From Hyphomonas polymorpha PS728 (GTDB taxonomy: Bacteria > Pseudomonadota > Alphaproteobacteria > Caulobacterales > Hyphomonadaceae): a stretch of DNA of 64,000 nucleotides. Of this stretch, positions 45,908 through 54,646 are shown piece by piece. The notes beneath the pieces are model-generated. The model was not told the origin of the DNA. It saw only the letters and a program-made list of their open reading frames with translations, and made no database searches. Position numbers and translations under genes: made by a program. How positions within the stretch are numbered: the stretch's first letter is position 1; the number at the start of each line of letters is the position of its first letter. Where the stretch lies: assembly GCF_000685315.1 (NCBI RefSeq), contig NZ_ARYM01000002.1:186001-250000 (forward strand), given 5' to 3'.

Positions 45908-47197
45908 TCAGCCCGCTGCGTTCAGGGCTTGGTCAAGGTCTGCGATCAGGTCTTCGGTGCCTTCGATGCCGATGGATAGGCGAACCACATCCGGGGCGGC
46001 GCCGGCGGCGACCTTCTGTTCGTCTGTCAGCTGACGATGCGTGGTAGAGGCCGAGTGGATGACGAGGCTGCGCGCGTCGCCAAGGTTTGCCACATGGCTG
46101 AAGAGTTTCAGCGCCGCGACAAACTTCGTGCAGGCTTCGTAGCCGCCTTTCAGCTGAACCGTGAAGAGGGCGCCGGGGCCTTTGGGGGTGATGCGTTTGG
46201 CGCGCTCGCGATAAGGCGAGGAGGCAAGGCCCGGATAGGTGACGCTGGCAACGGCGGGGTGCTTTTCCAGCCATTCGGCGACCTTCTGGGCATTGGCGAT
46301 ATGCTTTTCCATCCGCAGCGAGAGGGTTTCGATGCCCATCAGAGTATAGTGGGCGCCCTGCGGGTTCATGGTCATGCCAAGATCGCGCAGGCCGATGGCG
46401 ATGCCATGGAAGGTGAAGGCGGCCGGGCCAAAGGTCTCGTGGAATTTCAGGCCGTGATAGGCCGGCTCAGGCGACGAGAGGGAGGGGAATTTATCCGAGG
46501 CTGACCAGTTGAACTTGCCCGAGTCGATGATCGCCCCGCCGGTGACCGTGCCATTGCCGGTCATGTATTTCGTCAGCGAGTGAACGACGAGCGTGGCGCC
46601 GTGTTCGATGGGGCGGCAGAGGTAGGGTGTGGCGGTTGTGTTGTCGACGATCAGCGGAATGCCGGCGTCGTCTGCGATTTTCGCCAGCGCGTCGAGGTCG
46701 CTGATATAGCCGCCGGGATTGGCGATGGTTTCGCAGAAGATGGCGCGGGTGTTTTCGTCAATCGCGCCTTTGACGGCATCGAGATTTTCCGTGTCGATGA
46801 GTTTGGCTGACCAGCCGAAGCGTTTGAAGGTCTGGGTGAACTGGGTGATCGTGCCGCCATAGAGGCGGGAGGAGGCGACGATATTCTTGCCCGGCCCCAT
46901 CAGCGGAAATAGAGCCATGATCTGGGCGGCATGGCCTGACGAGCAGCAGACCGCGCCCGCGCCGCCTTCCAGCGCGGCAAGCCGGCTCTGCAGCGCGCCG
47001 ATGGTGGGGTTGGTGAGGCGGGAATAGATGTAGCCGACTTCCTGCAGGCCGAAGAGGGCAGCGGCATGATCTGCGTCGCGGAAGACATAGGCAGTGGTCT
47101 GATAGATCGGTACCTGACGCGCGCCGGTGGCGGGGTCTGGCGCTGTGCCGGCATGGATCTGGGCGGTGGCAAAATCTTTATAGGTGCCGTCAGTCAT
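45908..47197 (-). CDS. metY: O-acetylhomoserine sulfhydrylase (Cys/Met metabolism PLP enzyme)
   Basis: A 429-residue cytosolic PLP enzyme that makes homocysteine from O-acetylhomoserine and sulfide. The opening TAQIHAGTAPDPATGARQVPIYQTTAYVF is typical of MetY, the PLP lysine is in VVHSLTKYMTGNG, and the late AGAAPDVVRLSIGIEGTEDLIADLDQAL closes the family. Length (about 430) favours MetY over the shorter MetB/MetC/MetZ enzymes. It is transcribed alone. Confidence 0.93.
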   Translation of the reverse strand: MTDGTYKDFATAQIHAGTAPDPATGARQVPIYQTTAYVFRDADHAAALFGLQEVGYIYSRLTNPTIGALQSRLAALEGGAGAVCCSSGHAAQIMALFPLMGPGKNIVASSRLYGGTITQFTQTFKRFGWSAKLIDTENLDAVKGAIDENTRAIFCETIANPGGYISDLDALAKIADDAGIPLIVDNTTATPYLCRPIEHGATLVVHSLTKYMTGNGTVTGGAIIDSGKFNWSASDKFPSLSSPEPAYHGLKFHETFGPAAFTFHGIAIGLRDLGMTMNPQGAHYTLMGIETLSLRMEKHIANAQKVAEWLEKHPAVASVTYPGLASSPYRERAKRITPKGPGALFTVQLKGGYEACTKFVAALKLFSHVANLGDARSLVIHSASTTHRQLTDEQKVAAGAAPDVVRLSIGIEGTEDLIADLDQALNAAG

Positions 47198-47247
47198 CGA
47201 CGTACTCCCTTGATGGTTTCTCGTGGTTTAGTCTGATCCGTGGGGGA

Positions 47248-48093
47248 TCAGTTGAATGTGTTGCAGGTGTTCGGATCGCCGCTGTCATAGCCCCGGCGCA
47301 GCCAGGTCATGCGTTGTTCGGCGGTGCCATGGGTGAAGTTTTCCGGCGTGACGCGGCCCTGCATGCGTTTCTGGATCATGTCGTCGCCGATGGCGTTGGC
47401 GGTTTTGAGGCCTTCTTCCAGGTCGCCGGGTTCGAGCGCGACGGCGCCGCCGGAGGCGCGGGCGGCATTGGCGGCCCAGAAGCCGGCATAGCAATCGGCC
47501 TGAAGTTCCAGGGCGATGGAATACTGGTTGGCCTCTTCCTGGCTGCGCGCCTGCTGCTGGGCCTGGCGCACCTGTTGGGAGGCGCCGGTCAGCGTCTGAA
47601 CATGGTGGCCGAATTCATGCGCGATGACATAGGCGCGGGCAAACTCTGCGCCGGACGCGCCGAGCTGGGTTTCCATGTCCTGCCAGAAGGAGAGGTCGAG
47701 ATAGACCGTCTGATCGGCGGGGCAGTAGAAAGGCCCCATGGCGGACTGGCCGAAGCCGCAGCCGGTACCCGTGCCCTGCTCATAGAGGACGACGCGGGGC
47801 GGGGTGTAGCCTTGCAGCGAGCCCTGCCACACATCGTTGATATTGGCGCCGATGACATCGACGAACTGGCCGGCTTCATCGGCGGGCGTGCCTTCGACGC
47901 CGGCCTGCTGCGTGGCGGTGCCCTGCTGCGAGCTGGCCATTTCGGCGATCTGCTGGGGCTCCATCCCGAAGACGAAATAGCCGATCAGCGCGAGGATGAT
48001 GATGCCGATGCCACCGCCGCCAACGGCTGCGCCGGGGCTCATGCCGCGCCGGTCTTCAATATTGCCGCCCCTGCGTCCGCCTTGCCATTTCAT
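47248..48093 (-). CDS. Neutral zinc metallopeptidase (YpfJ family)
   Basis: A 281-residue membrane-anchored protein. A short basic start (MKWQGGRRGGN) precedes one helix at about residues 26-45, and the rest is periplasmic. The zinc motif HEFGHHVQ is preceded by ARAYVIAHEF and the later ELQADCYAGFWA supplies a third ligand region, all typical of YpfJ. It is divergent from the transglutaminase-like gene. Substrates are unknown. Confidence 0.9.
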   Translation of the reverse strand: MKWQGGRRGGNIEDRRGMSPGAAVGGGGIGIIILALIGYFVFGMEPQQIAEMASSQQGTATQQAGVEGTPADEAGQFVDVIGANINDVWQGSLQGYTPPRVVLYEQGTGTGCGFGQSAMGPFYCPADQTVYLDLSFWQDMETQLGASGAEFARAYVIAHEFGHHVQTLTGASQQVRQAQQQARSQEEANQYSIALELQADCYAGFWAANAARASGGAVALEPGDLEEGLKTANAIGDDMIQKRMQGRVTPENFTHGTAEQRMTWLRRGYDSGDPNTCNTFN

Positions 48094-48316
48094 CGTTGAT
48101 GTCTCCTCGCGGGACTAGCCCCCGGCCTGTTGCCGCATACCCTATAGCCAGGGGGGGCTTCACGCCAGCGCCGGTGCAGCGGCCAGGCTTCAGCGCGGCG
48201 TATTTCTTTCCGCTCTGGTTCAGCCCGTTGCAACGAAATCGAGGGTTGCGCGCTTGATGAACTGAGCGCTGCCGGATCGGCGCTCATCCCGTTTCAGCAT
48301 TTCAGGACGCTTTTCC

Positions 48317-49105
48317 ATGCGCGTGAAGATAGACGCTTCGCTTGCCTATCACTTTGCCCAGCCTGCCGATGTGCTGCTCTCGCTCGAGGCCATCCGGGCC
48401 GGGGATCAGCAGATTGTATCTGACCGGTTGATCGTCACGCCGCCGTTCGCGCTGACGCGGGCGGAGGGACCGGAGGACCTTGGCCGCCGGCAATGGATGG
48501 CCGCGTCGGGGGATGTGACCATTGCCTATGAAGGGCTGGTGGAGGTGTCGCGCGGGCCGGTCAATCTCGCCGGGCTGCTGGTGCCACCCCGGCCGGAGTT
48601 GCCCTATGATGTGATCAGCTACCTGCTGCCGAGCCGGTATTGCGAATCCGACAAGCTGGCCCCGTTTGCCGAGACGACTTTCAGCGGCCTGGAGGGGGGT
48701 GACCTTGTGCTGGGCATGGCGGCCTGGATTTATGACAATTTCGAATATGCCCCCGGCGCCAGTAATGCGGCGACAACGGCGACTGATAGCTTTCTGATGC
48801 GGCGTGGGGTTTGCCGGGATTTTGCGCATACTCTCATCAGCCTTTGCAGGGCGATGGGCGTGCCCGCGCGGATGGTGTCGGCCTACGCGCCCGCAATCAA
48901 GCCGCCTGATTTTCATGCGGTGGTGGAGGTGTGGCTAGGTCATGGCTGGCACCTGATCGACCCGACGCGGCTCTCACGCGAGGAGGTACTGGTGCGCATT
49001 GCCATCGGCCGGGACGCGACCGATATCAGCTTCATGACAATCTTTGGCGCAGCTGAGCTGCGCGACCAGCGGGTGGCCGTCGAGCTAGTACCAGGCGAGG
49101 GCTGA
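48317..49105 (+). CDS. Transglutaminase-like family protein
   Basis: A 262-residue protein with an N-terminal beta domain (about 1-110) and a transglutaminase core. The Cys is in RRGVCRDFAHTLISLCRAMG, the His in PDFHAVVEVWLG and the Asp in HLIDPTRLS, completing the papain-like triad. Such bacterial proteins act as proteases or peptide ligases; many sit with alpha-E and circularly permuted ATP-grasp genes, but none is adjacent here. A 223-bp divergent gap separates it from the metallopeptidase gene. Confidence 0.87.
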   Translation: MRVKIDASLAYHFAQPADVLLSLEAIRAGDQQIVSDRLIVTPPFALTRAEGPEDLGRRQWMAASGDVTIAYEGLVEVSRGPVNLAGLLVPPRPELPYDVISYLLPSRYCESDKLAPFAETTFSGLEGGDLVLGMAAWIYDNFEYAPGASNAATTATDSFLMRRGVCRDFAHTLISLCRAMGVPARMVSAYAPAIKPPDFHAVVEVWLGHGWHLIDPTRLSREEVLVRIAIGRDATDISFMTIFGAAELRDQRVAVELVPGEG

Positions 49106-49187
49106 TGCGCCTTTGGCCGGACTGGCGGGTCCATCCGGGCTCGGAGCAGTTCTTGTGGCTCACGAATGGGCGTGGGAGGTGAGGGAC

Positions 49188-50051
49188 TCAGCGCCCGGCG
49201 TTCAGGAAAGCGATGATTGCTTCGGAGAAAGCGGGGTCGGCGACGGCGGAGAGGTGAGTGCCGCTGAGTTGCACATAGTCTGCTCCCGGAATGATCTCTG
49301 CGAGCTTCGGGCCGGAGCCGTTGTCGAGGTCCTGGTCGCCGGTGAGGACGAGGGTGGGGAGGGCGAAGGTTTCGAGCAGGTCGCGGCCGGTATAGAGGCG
49401 GGCGGCAAGGGCGGCGCGGAAGCCTTCGAGGGTACCGCCGGTGGCCTTGGCGCGGGCCTTCATCGCTTTGGCGGCGGGCGTGTCCTCGCCGGCGATGGCC
49501 GCATCGAGCGCGGCGCGGAAGGCGGTGTTGCGATCGGTGTTGGCCTCATCGGCCGCCGCGTCTCCGATGCCGCCGAGGATGAGGCGTTCCCCATCACGCG
49601 AGAGGAGATGATAGCGCAGGGCGCTGAGCGCGCCCATCGAATAGCCCACCACGCCATAGGGCTTTTGCCCCAGGTGTTTCGCCAGTGCGATCTGGTCGCG
49701 GGCGATGGCATCGCGCGGCCAGGGGGCGTCTGGATCTGCCACCGGCGAGGCGCCATGGCCGCGCAGGTCCGGCGCAATCACCATGTATCCGGCGGCGGTG
49801 ATCTTCTGGGCGATGCCGGGGCCGAACCAGTTCACCTCGGCATTGCCGCTGAAGCCGTGGAGGAGGAGAACGGGCGGGCCTTCGCCGAGCGTCTGGTAGC
49901 TGATGACCGTGCCGTCGAACGAGGTGAAAGTGTGGACGGCGGGTTGGGGCATGGACATTTCGGCCTCTGTTTGTGGCGACGCATAGGCTGGTGCAATCAG
50001 CGTGGCCGTCAATGCCAGGCTGAGCGCTGCGGCCTTGAGCATGCCGGGCAT
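49188..50051 (-). CDS. Exported alpha/beta hydrolase
   Basis: A 287-residue hydrolase with a cleavable signal peptide (MPGMLKAAALSLALTATLIA, cleavage near AYA). The oxyanion motif LLLHGFSG, LRGHGASP, the nucleophile elbow GYSMGA, the Asp in LTGDQDL and His in SGTHLSAV are in order. The ATG at 50051 starts one base after the stop of oppC, so it is co-transcribed with the permeases; perhaps it processes imported compounds in the periplasm. The start choice depends on the signal peptide. Confidence 0.87.
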   Translation of the reverse strand: MPGMLKAAALSLALTATLIAPAYASPQTEAEMSMPQPAVHTFTSFDGTVISYQTLGEGPPVLLLHGFSGNAEVNWFGPGIAQKITAAGYMVIAPDLRGHGASPVADPDAPWPRDAIARDQIALAKHLGQKPYGVVGYSMGALSALRYHLLSRDGERLILGGIGDAAADEANTDRNTAFRAALDAAIAGEDTPAAKAMKARAKATGGTLEGFRAALAARLYTGRDLLETFALPTLVLTGDQDLDNGSGPKLAEIIPGADYVQLSGTHLSAVADPAFSEAIIAFLNAGR

Positions 50052-50052
50052 G

Positions 50053-50964
50053 TCAACGCTCTTTCGGGTCGAGCGCGTCGCGCAGGCCGTCGCCGATGAA
50101 GTTGAGGCAGAGGAGGGCAACCGACATGACGCCCGCCGGGATGAGCAACATCCAGGGCTTGTCTTCCATCATCCGCGCGCCATCGGAAATGAGCACGCCA
50201 AGGGAGGTCAGCGGCTCGTTCACGCCGAGGCCGAGGAAGGAGAGGAAGCTCTCTGCCAGGATGACCACGGGGATGGTGAGCGTGACATAGACAGCCACCG
50301 GGCCGATGACGTTGGGCAGGATGTGGCGGAAGATGATGCCGCGCCGGGAGACGCCGGCGGCGCGGGCGGCCTCGATGAACTCCTTGCCCTTGATGGCGAG
50401 CGTCTGCCCCCGGACGATGCGGCTCATCGTCAGCCATTCGATGGCGCCGATGGCGGCAAAGATCAGCACGATGTTGCGCTCGAACACGGTGAGCAGGAGG
50501 ATGACGAAGAAGATGAAGGGCAGGGCGTAGAGCACATCGACGAAGCGCATCATCAGATTGTCGATGCGCCCGCCCAGATAGCCTGCCGTGGCGCCCCAGG
50601 TGACGCCGATGACGAGGGAGACGGCGGTGGCGACGACACCGACGAGCAGCGAGATGCGCAGGCCGATCATGGTGCGCGCGAAGAGATCGCGGCCCTGAAG
50701 GTCTGTGCCGAAGATGTGCCAGTTCTCGAAGGTGGGGTTGATGGTGCGCAGGTCTGAAATCGTGCGGTAGTCATGCACCCAGACCATCGGGCCGAAGATG
50801 GCGACGAGGACCAGGAAACCGAGAATCCACATCGAAACAACAGCGGCGCGATTGCGCAGGAGGCGGGCGCGGGCGTCATCCCAGAGGGAGCGGCCCCCGG
50901 CAATGGCGGTCTTGACGGCCTCGACGCGGCCGGTCGGGTCAAGGATCGGATCGATATGCGCCAT
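50053..50964 (-). CDS. oppC: Oligopeptide ABC transporter permease OppC
   Basis: A 303-residue inner-membrane permease. The N-terminal LRNRAAVVSMWILGFLVLVAIFG helix, FGTDLQGRDLFARTMIGLRISL and the EAA loop EAARAAGVSRRGIIFRHILPN are characteristic. It has about six helices. Its start overlaps the oppB stop (ATGA). ATP-binding subunits OppD/OppF are not in the window. Confidence 0.93.
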   Translation of the reverse strand: MAHIDPILDPTGRVEAVKTAIAGGRSLWDDARARLLRNRAAVVSMWILGFLVLVAIFGPMVWVHDYRTISDLRTINPTFENWHIFGTDLQGRDLFARTMIGLRISLLVGVVATAVSLVIGVTWGATAGYLGGRIDNLMMRFVDVLYALPFIFFVILLLTVFERNIVLIFAAIGAIEWLTMSRIVRGQTLAIKGKEFIEAARAAGVSRRGIIFRHILPNVIGPVAVYVTLTIPVVILAESFLSFLGLGVNEPLTSLGVLISDGARMMEDKPWMLLIPAGVMSVALLCLNFIGDGLRDALDPKER

Positions 50965-51935
50965 CAGTCGTATTTCACTTTCGGATCGAGCATCGCGTAG
51001 AGGATGTCTGCGACGAGGTTGAGTACGATGATCAGGGCGGCGTAGACGATGATCGCGCCCATCACGAGCGTATAGTCGCGATTGAGGGCGCCATCGACGA
51101 AATAGCTGCCGAGGCCGGGCAGGCTGAAGATCTTCTCGATCACCACGGAGCCGGTCATGACCCCGGCCATCGCCGGGCCAGCATAGGAGACGAGCGGCAG
51201 CAGCGCGGAGGGCAGGGCGTGGCGCACGATTACGTCGCGTTCGGCGAGGCCCTTGGCGCGCGCGGTGCGGATATGGTTGGCGCGCATCGTCTCGATCATC
51301 GAGGCGCGCATCAGGCGCGAGATGATGGCGATCTGGGGGAGGGCGAGGGTCAGCACCGGCAGGGTCATATTATGCCAGCTCATCCCAATATTTGGCCAGG
51401 TGCCGAGACCCCCGACGGCGAAGATGCCCGCGCCGAGGGAAAGAAGCAGGATCAGGATCGGGCCGGTGACGAAGGTGGGCACCGAGATGCCGAACATGGC
51501 AAAGCCCATGACGCCGTAATCGGCCGCCGTGTTCTGCCGGAGGCCCGCGAAGATGCCCAGCGTGGTGCCAACGATCAGGGCGAAGACCATGGTGAGGGCG
51601 CCGATGGTCATCGAGATGGGCAGGCCATCGGAGATGAGATCGTTCACGCTCTTGCCGAGGGTTTTGTAAGAGGGGCCGAAATCGCCCTGAAGCACGCCGC
51701 CGACATAGCTGAAATATTGCTCGTGAAGCGGCTTATCGAGGCCGAATTTTGCGGCGATGGCGGCCTCGGTGGCCGGAGGCAGCTTGCGCTCCCCGTCGAA
51801 GGGGCCGCCCGGCGCGGCCCGCATCATGAGGAAAGCCACCGTGATGATCGCAAGCATCGTAGGGATTGCGATCAGCAGGCGCCGGAGCGTATAGCCCCAC
51901 GGGATACGTCCAAAGGCGCGCTGAAGCATCGTCAC
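50964..51935 (-). CDS. oppB: Oligopeptide ABC transporter permease OppB
   Basis: A 323-residue inner-membrane permease. The opening YTLRRLLIAIPTMLAIITVAF, the RAAPGGPFD loop, the FGPSYK motif and the EAA loop TARAKGLAERDVIVRHALPS are typical of OppB. A GTG at 51935 follows an AGAGG ribosome site; ATG at 51929 is the alternative. It heads the minus-strand oppB-oppC-hydrolase set and is divergent from the DUF442 gene. The matching binding protein is encoded at 54647-56266. Confidence 0.93.
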   Translation of the reverse strand: MTMLQRAFGRIPWGYTLRRLLIAIPTMLAIITVAFLMMRAAPGGPFDGERKLPPATEAAIAAKFGLDKPLHEQYFSYVGGVLQGDFGPSYKTLGKSVNDLISDGLPISMTIGALTMVFALIVGTTLGIFAGLRQNTAADYGVMGFAMFGISVPTFVTGPILILLLSLGAGIFAVGGLGTWPNIGMSWHNMTLPVLTLALPQIAIISRLMRASMIETMRANHIRTARAKGLAERDVIVRHALPSALLPLVSYAGPAMAGVMTGSVVIEKIFSLPGLGSYFVDGALNRDYTLVMGAIIVYAALIIVLNLVADILYAMLDPKVKYD

Positions 51936-52069
51936 AAGTAAAAAAGCCTCTTGTCACAGTGGGTTGATAAGGCTCAGGCCATCAGCCAGCTTGGCAGGGC
52001 CCCCAACACTCCTTAGCTTGTCGGGCAGACCGATCAAGCGATGGCTGCAGGAGCAGGAGAATTTAGAGT

Positions 52070-52480
52070 ATGGCTGACATCCGCCGGGTCACTCCCGACT
52101 TTGCCGTTGCGCCGCAGATTTCCGAGGCGGACGTGGAAGAAATTGCCGCTGCCGGCTTCAAGACGATCATCGCCAATCGCCCCGATGGTGAAGGCGGGGT
52201 GGACCAGCCGCGCATGGGCCCAATTCGCGTCAAAGCCGAATCTCTGGGGCTGACATTCGCCGCCCTGCCGTTTTCCGGTGCGCCGACGCCAGAAATCGTG
52301 GAGCGGATGGCGCAGATCCTCAACGAAGCGCCTCAGCCGGTGCTGGCCTATTGCCGGACGGGCACCCGCTGCGTCACGGCCTGGGCCCTGGTTCATTCCG
52401 GGCAGGGCGCGGGGGAGGATATCATTGAGGCCGCCGCCGGGGCGGGCTATGATCTCTCCAGCCTGCGGGAACTGCTGTAA
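52070..52480 (+). CDS. DUF442/beta-lactamase-hydrolase-like phosphatase domain protein
   Basis: A 136-residue protein of the TIGR01244 type, a dual-specificity-phosphatase-like fold. The opening VTPDFAVAPQISEADVEEIAAAGFKTIIANRPDGE matches the family, and the CX5R loop reads YCRTGTRCVTAW. In other bacteria this domain is fused to or next to MBL-fold sulfur dioxygenases; here an MBL protein lies 1.1 kb downstream. The real substrate is not known. Confidence 0.87.
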   Translation: MADIRRVTPDFAVAPQISEADVEEIAAAGFKTIIANRPDGEGGVDQPRMGPIRVKAESLGLTFAALPFSGAPTPEIVERMAQILNEAPQPVLAYCRTGTRCVTAWALVHSGQGAGEDIIEAAAGAGYDLSSLRELL

Positions 52481-52593
52481 TTGCAGGCAGGATCACACTT
52501 GTGCCGCAAACCGGGTGTTGATGCCGGGCGTGAGCCGTGCAAGGGCTCTCACCGTTGAGAATCCGCCTGAGAGGCGTGTCAGGAGTAGAGCGT

Positions 52594-53532
52594 ATGTCAG
52601 GTCGCCTCTGGACCGATGATTTCAAGCTCGAAGAGGGCGCCATACTCGTCAAGAAGACGGGGCACCGGATTGTTCCTGACCTGGCGCTGGCGCACAGCAT
52701 CTTTACCTGGTTCTGCTTCTATTTCTTCGTCCAGAACTGGCGCACCTGGCGCCTCCTTACCGGCCATAAACGCCCAACCATGGCGTTCTATCCCGACAAG
52801 CCGCGCCCCTGGTATTTCATCTGGTCGGTGATGCATGTGTCCGGCGCCAGGCTGGTGGACGACATCTCTACTGCCGACATTGTGATGCAGTTTGACGATT
52901 CCACCGAGACGGCCAATGACGTGCCGGCGGTAAAACCGGGCGCACATGTGCTCAACTTCGGCTGCACCGACATTTCCAAATCCCGCGTATCGGCCGCGTT
53001 CGAGAAGGCCAGCGGCGAGTCGCTGGCCGTGAACCCGACGACCTTTGCGGGCCGGATGGTCGAGAAATCTGAATTGAATGCCGCCCATGACGGCCGCATC
53101 CTGGAAGGGCCGCTGGACGCGCCGGTGGAAGGCAAGACGTATCAGCGTCTGATCGACAACGAGATTCCCGGCGGGCTGGTGGAAGACCTGCGCTGCTGCC
53201 TTGTGGGCGGCAGCCCGGTGATCGTGTTCCGCAAGCGCCGCCCGCTGGAGCGCCGCTTCCTCAACGAGAATGTGCAGGTGCTGCTGGACGAGCCGCGCAA
53301 CTGCTACTCTCAGGAAGAGATCAAGATGATCGAACGCTTCGCCGCCGAGATCGGTCTCGATTGGGGCGGGGTGGATGTGCTGCGTGACCGCGCGAGCGGC
53401 AAGATTTTCATCGTGGACGCGAACAAGACCGATATGGGCCCACCCGTGGCACTGAAGCTGGGCGCCAAGCTGTGCGCCACCCGCCGCATGGCCCGCGCCT
53501 TTGCCGAGAAGTTTGCCTCCAAGAAGCGCTGA
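52594..53532 (+). CDS. ATP-grasp-like hypothetical protein
   Basis: A 312-residue protein that I do not place in a named family. A hydrophobic stretch near residues 31-45 (HSIFTWFCFYFFVQNW) could be a membrane-associated helix. The C-terminal half resembles an ATP-grasp fold: VEDLRCCLVGGSPVIVFRKR, then IERFAAEIGLDWGGVDVLRD and the strand GKIFIVDANKTDMGPP, where Asp and Asn would bind the metal-nucleotide. The ATG at 52594 has AGGAG upstream. It lies between the DUF442 gene and an MBL-fold gene in the same direction. A peptide-ligase role is possible. Confidence 0.65.
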   Translation: MSGRLWTDDFKLEEGAILVKKTGHRIVPDLALAHSIFTWFCFYFFVQNWRTWRLLTGHKRPTMAFYPDKPRPWYFIWSVMHVSGARLVDDISTADIVMQFDDSTETANDVPAVKPGAHVLNFGCTDISKSRVSAAFEKASGESLAVNPTTFAGRMVEKSELNAAHDGRILEGPLDAPVEGKTYQRLIDNEIPGGLVEDLRCCLVGGSPVIVFRKRRPLERRFLNENVQVLLDEPRNCYSQEEIKMIERFAAEIGLDWGGVDVLRDRASGKIFIVDANKTDMGPPVALKLGAKLCATRRMARAFAEKFASKKR

Positions 53533-53564
53533 TCCGACCCCAGACCTTTCTGCCGGAGGCCGAC

Positions 53565-54461
53565 ATGCCCATTCCTTTCGTCCGTGAGATCAAGTTCGAA
53601 TACGGACGTGTGGATCAGGTGTCTCCGTTGGTGCGCCGCGTGATCGCGAACAATCCCGGCCCGTTCACCTATACCGGCACGGGCGTATTCATCATTGGCA
53701 GAGGCGACGTAGCGGTGATTGATCCGGGGCCGGATCTTGCCGAGCATTTCGAAGCGCTGAAAGCCGCCCTTGAAGGCGAGACGGTTACACATGTGCTCGT
53801 CACACATGGCCATTCCGACCACGCCCCGCTTGCCCGCCCGCTGGCGCAGTGGGCCGGCTGCAAGACCTACGCAAAACACCGCGGCATCGAAACTGCCGCT
53901 GATGAAGGCGGGGAGGGCGGGGCCGCCTTCGTGCCTGATGTGGAACTGGCGGACGGCGATGTGATTTCTGGTCCCGGCTGGACGCTGGAGACAATCGAGA
54001 CACCCGGCCACACGGCCAACCATATCTGCTTTGCCCTGCGCGAAGAGAACGCCTGCTTCACCGGCGACCATATCATGGGCTGGTCGACCACGGTGGTCTC
54101 CCCGCCCGATGGGGATATGGGCGCCTATATGGAGAGCCTGGAAAAGATCCGTACACGAGGCTTTGAAATGCTGTGGCCGACGCATGGTGAGGGCGTTCGC
54201 GGCAAGGCGTTCGTGGACACGTTCATCGGCGAATATGCCGCCCACCGCCGGGCGCGGGAGGCCGCGATCCTCGGCCAGATGAAGGCCGGGCAGACCAGCA
54301 TTCCGGATATTGTCTCGGTGCTCTATGCCGAGGTGGATAAGCGCCTGCATCCGGCCGCCGCGCTGAGCGTGCTGGGCCATATGATCGACCTGGTGCGCCG
54401 CGGCGCCGTCACCACGCCCGACAGCGCCCCGACCACGCGGTCCCGCTTCGAGCTTGTCTGA
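53565..54461 (+). CDS. MBL-fold metallohydrolase (LACTB2-like)
   Basis: A 298-residue metallo-beta-lactamase-fold hydrolase. The metal motif HGHSDHAPLARPL, the later His in IETPGHTANHICF, Asp in ACFTGDHIMGW and His in MLWPTHGEGV are complete. The C-terminal helical part (YAAHRRAREAAILGQMKAG to LSVLGHMIDLVRRG) matches the LACTB2/RNase-like and glyoxalase II-type winged tail. GGAGG lies upstream. It follows the ATP-grasp-like gene by 32 bp. Confidence 0.9.
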   Translation: MPIPFVREIKFEYGRVDQVSPLVRRVIANNPGPFTYTGTGVFIIGRGDVAVIDPGPDLAEHFEALKAALEGETVTHVLVTHGHSDHAPLARPLAQWAGCKTYAKHRGIETAADEGGEGGAAFVPDVELADGDVISGPGWTLETIETPGHTANHICFALREENACFTGDHIMGWSTTVVSPPDGDMGAYMESLEKIRTRGFEMLWPTHGEGVRGKAFVDTFIGEYAAHRRAREAAILGQMKAGQTSIPDIVSVLYAEVDKRLHPAAALSVLGHMIDLVRRGAVTTPDSAPTTRSRFELV

Positions 54462-54646
54462 AAAGCAGTAATTTGCGCGCCTGCCCGTCCTGCAGGGCAT
54501 GAATAGTGCTGATGCGGGAAAGCTGCGCAGCGCAAATCAAGGCTGCGTGTTCTCTGCCGGTAGGACTTTGCATTTTCGCCTGGGTCTGGCACCAAACCTG
54601 ACAAGTTCGACAGATTGTCGATGATCAGGTGTTTGAGGAGGTGCCG

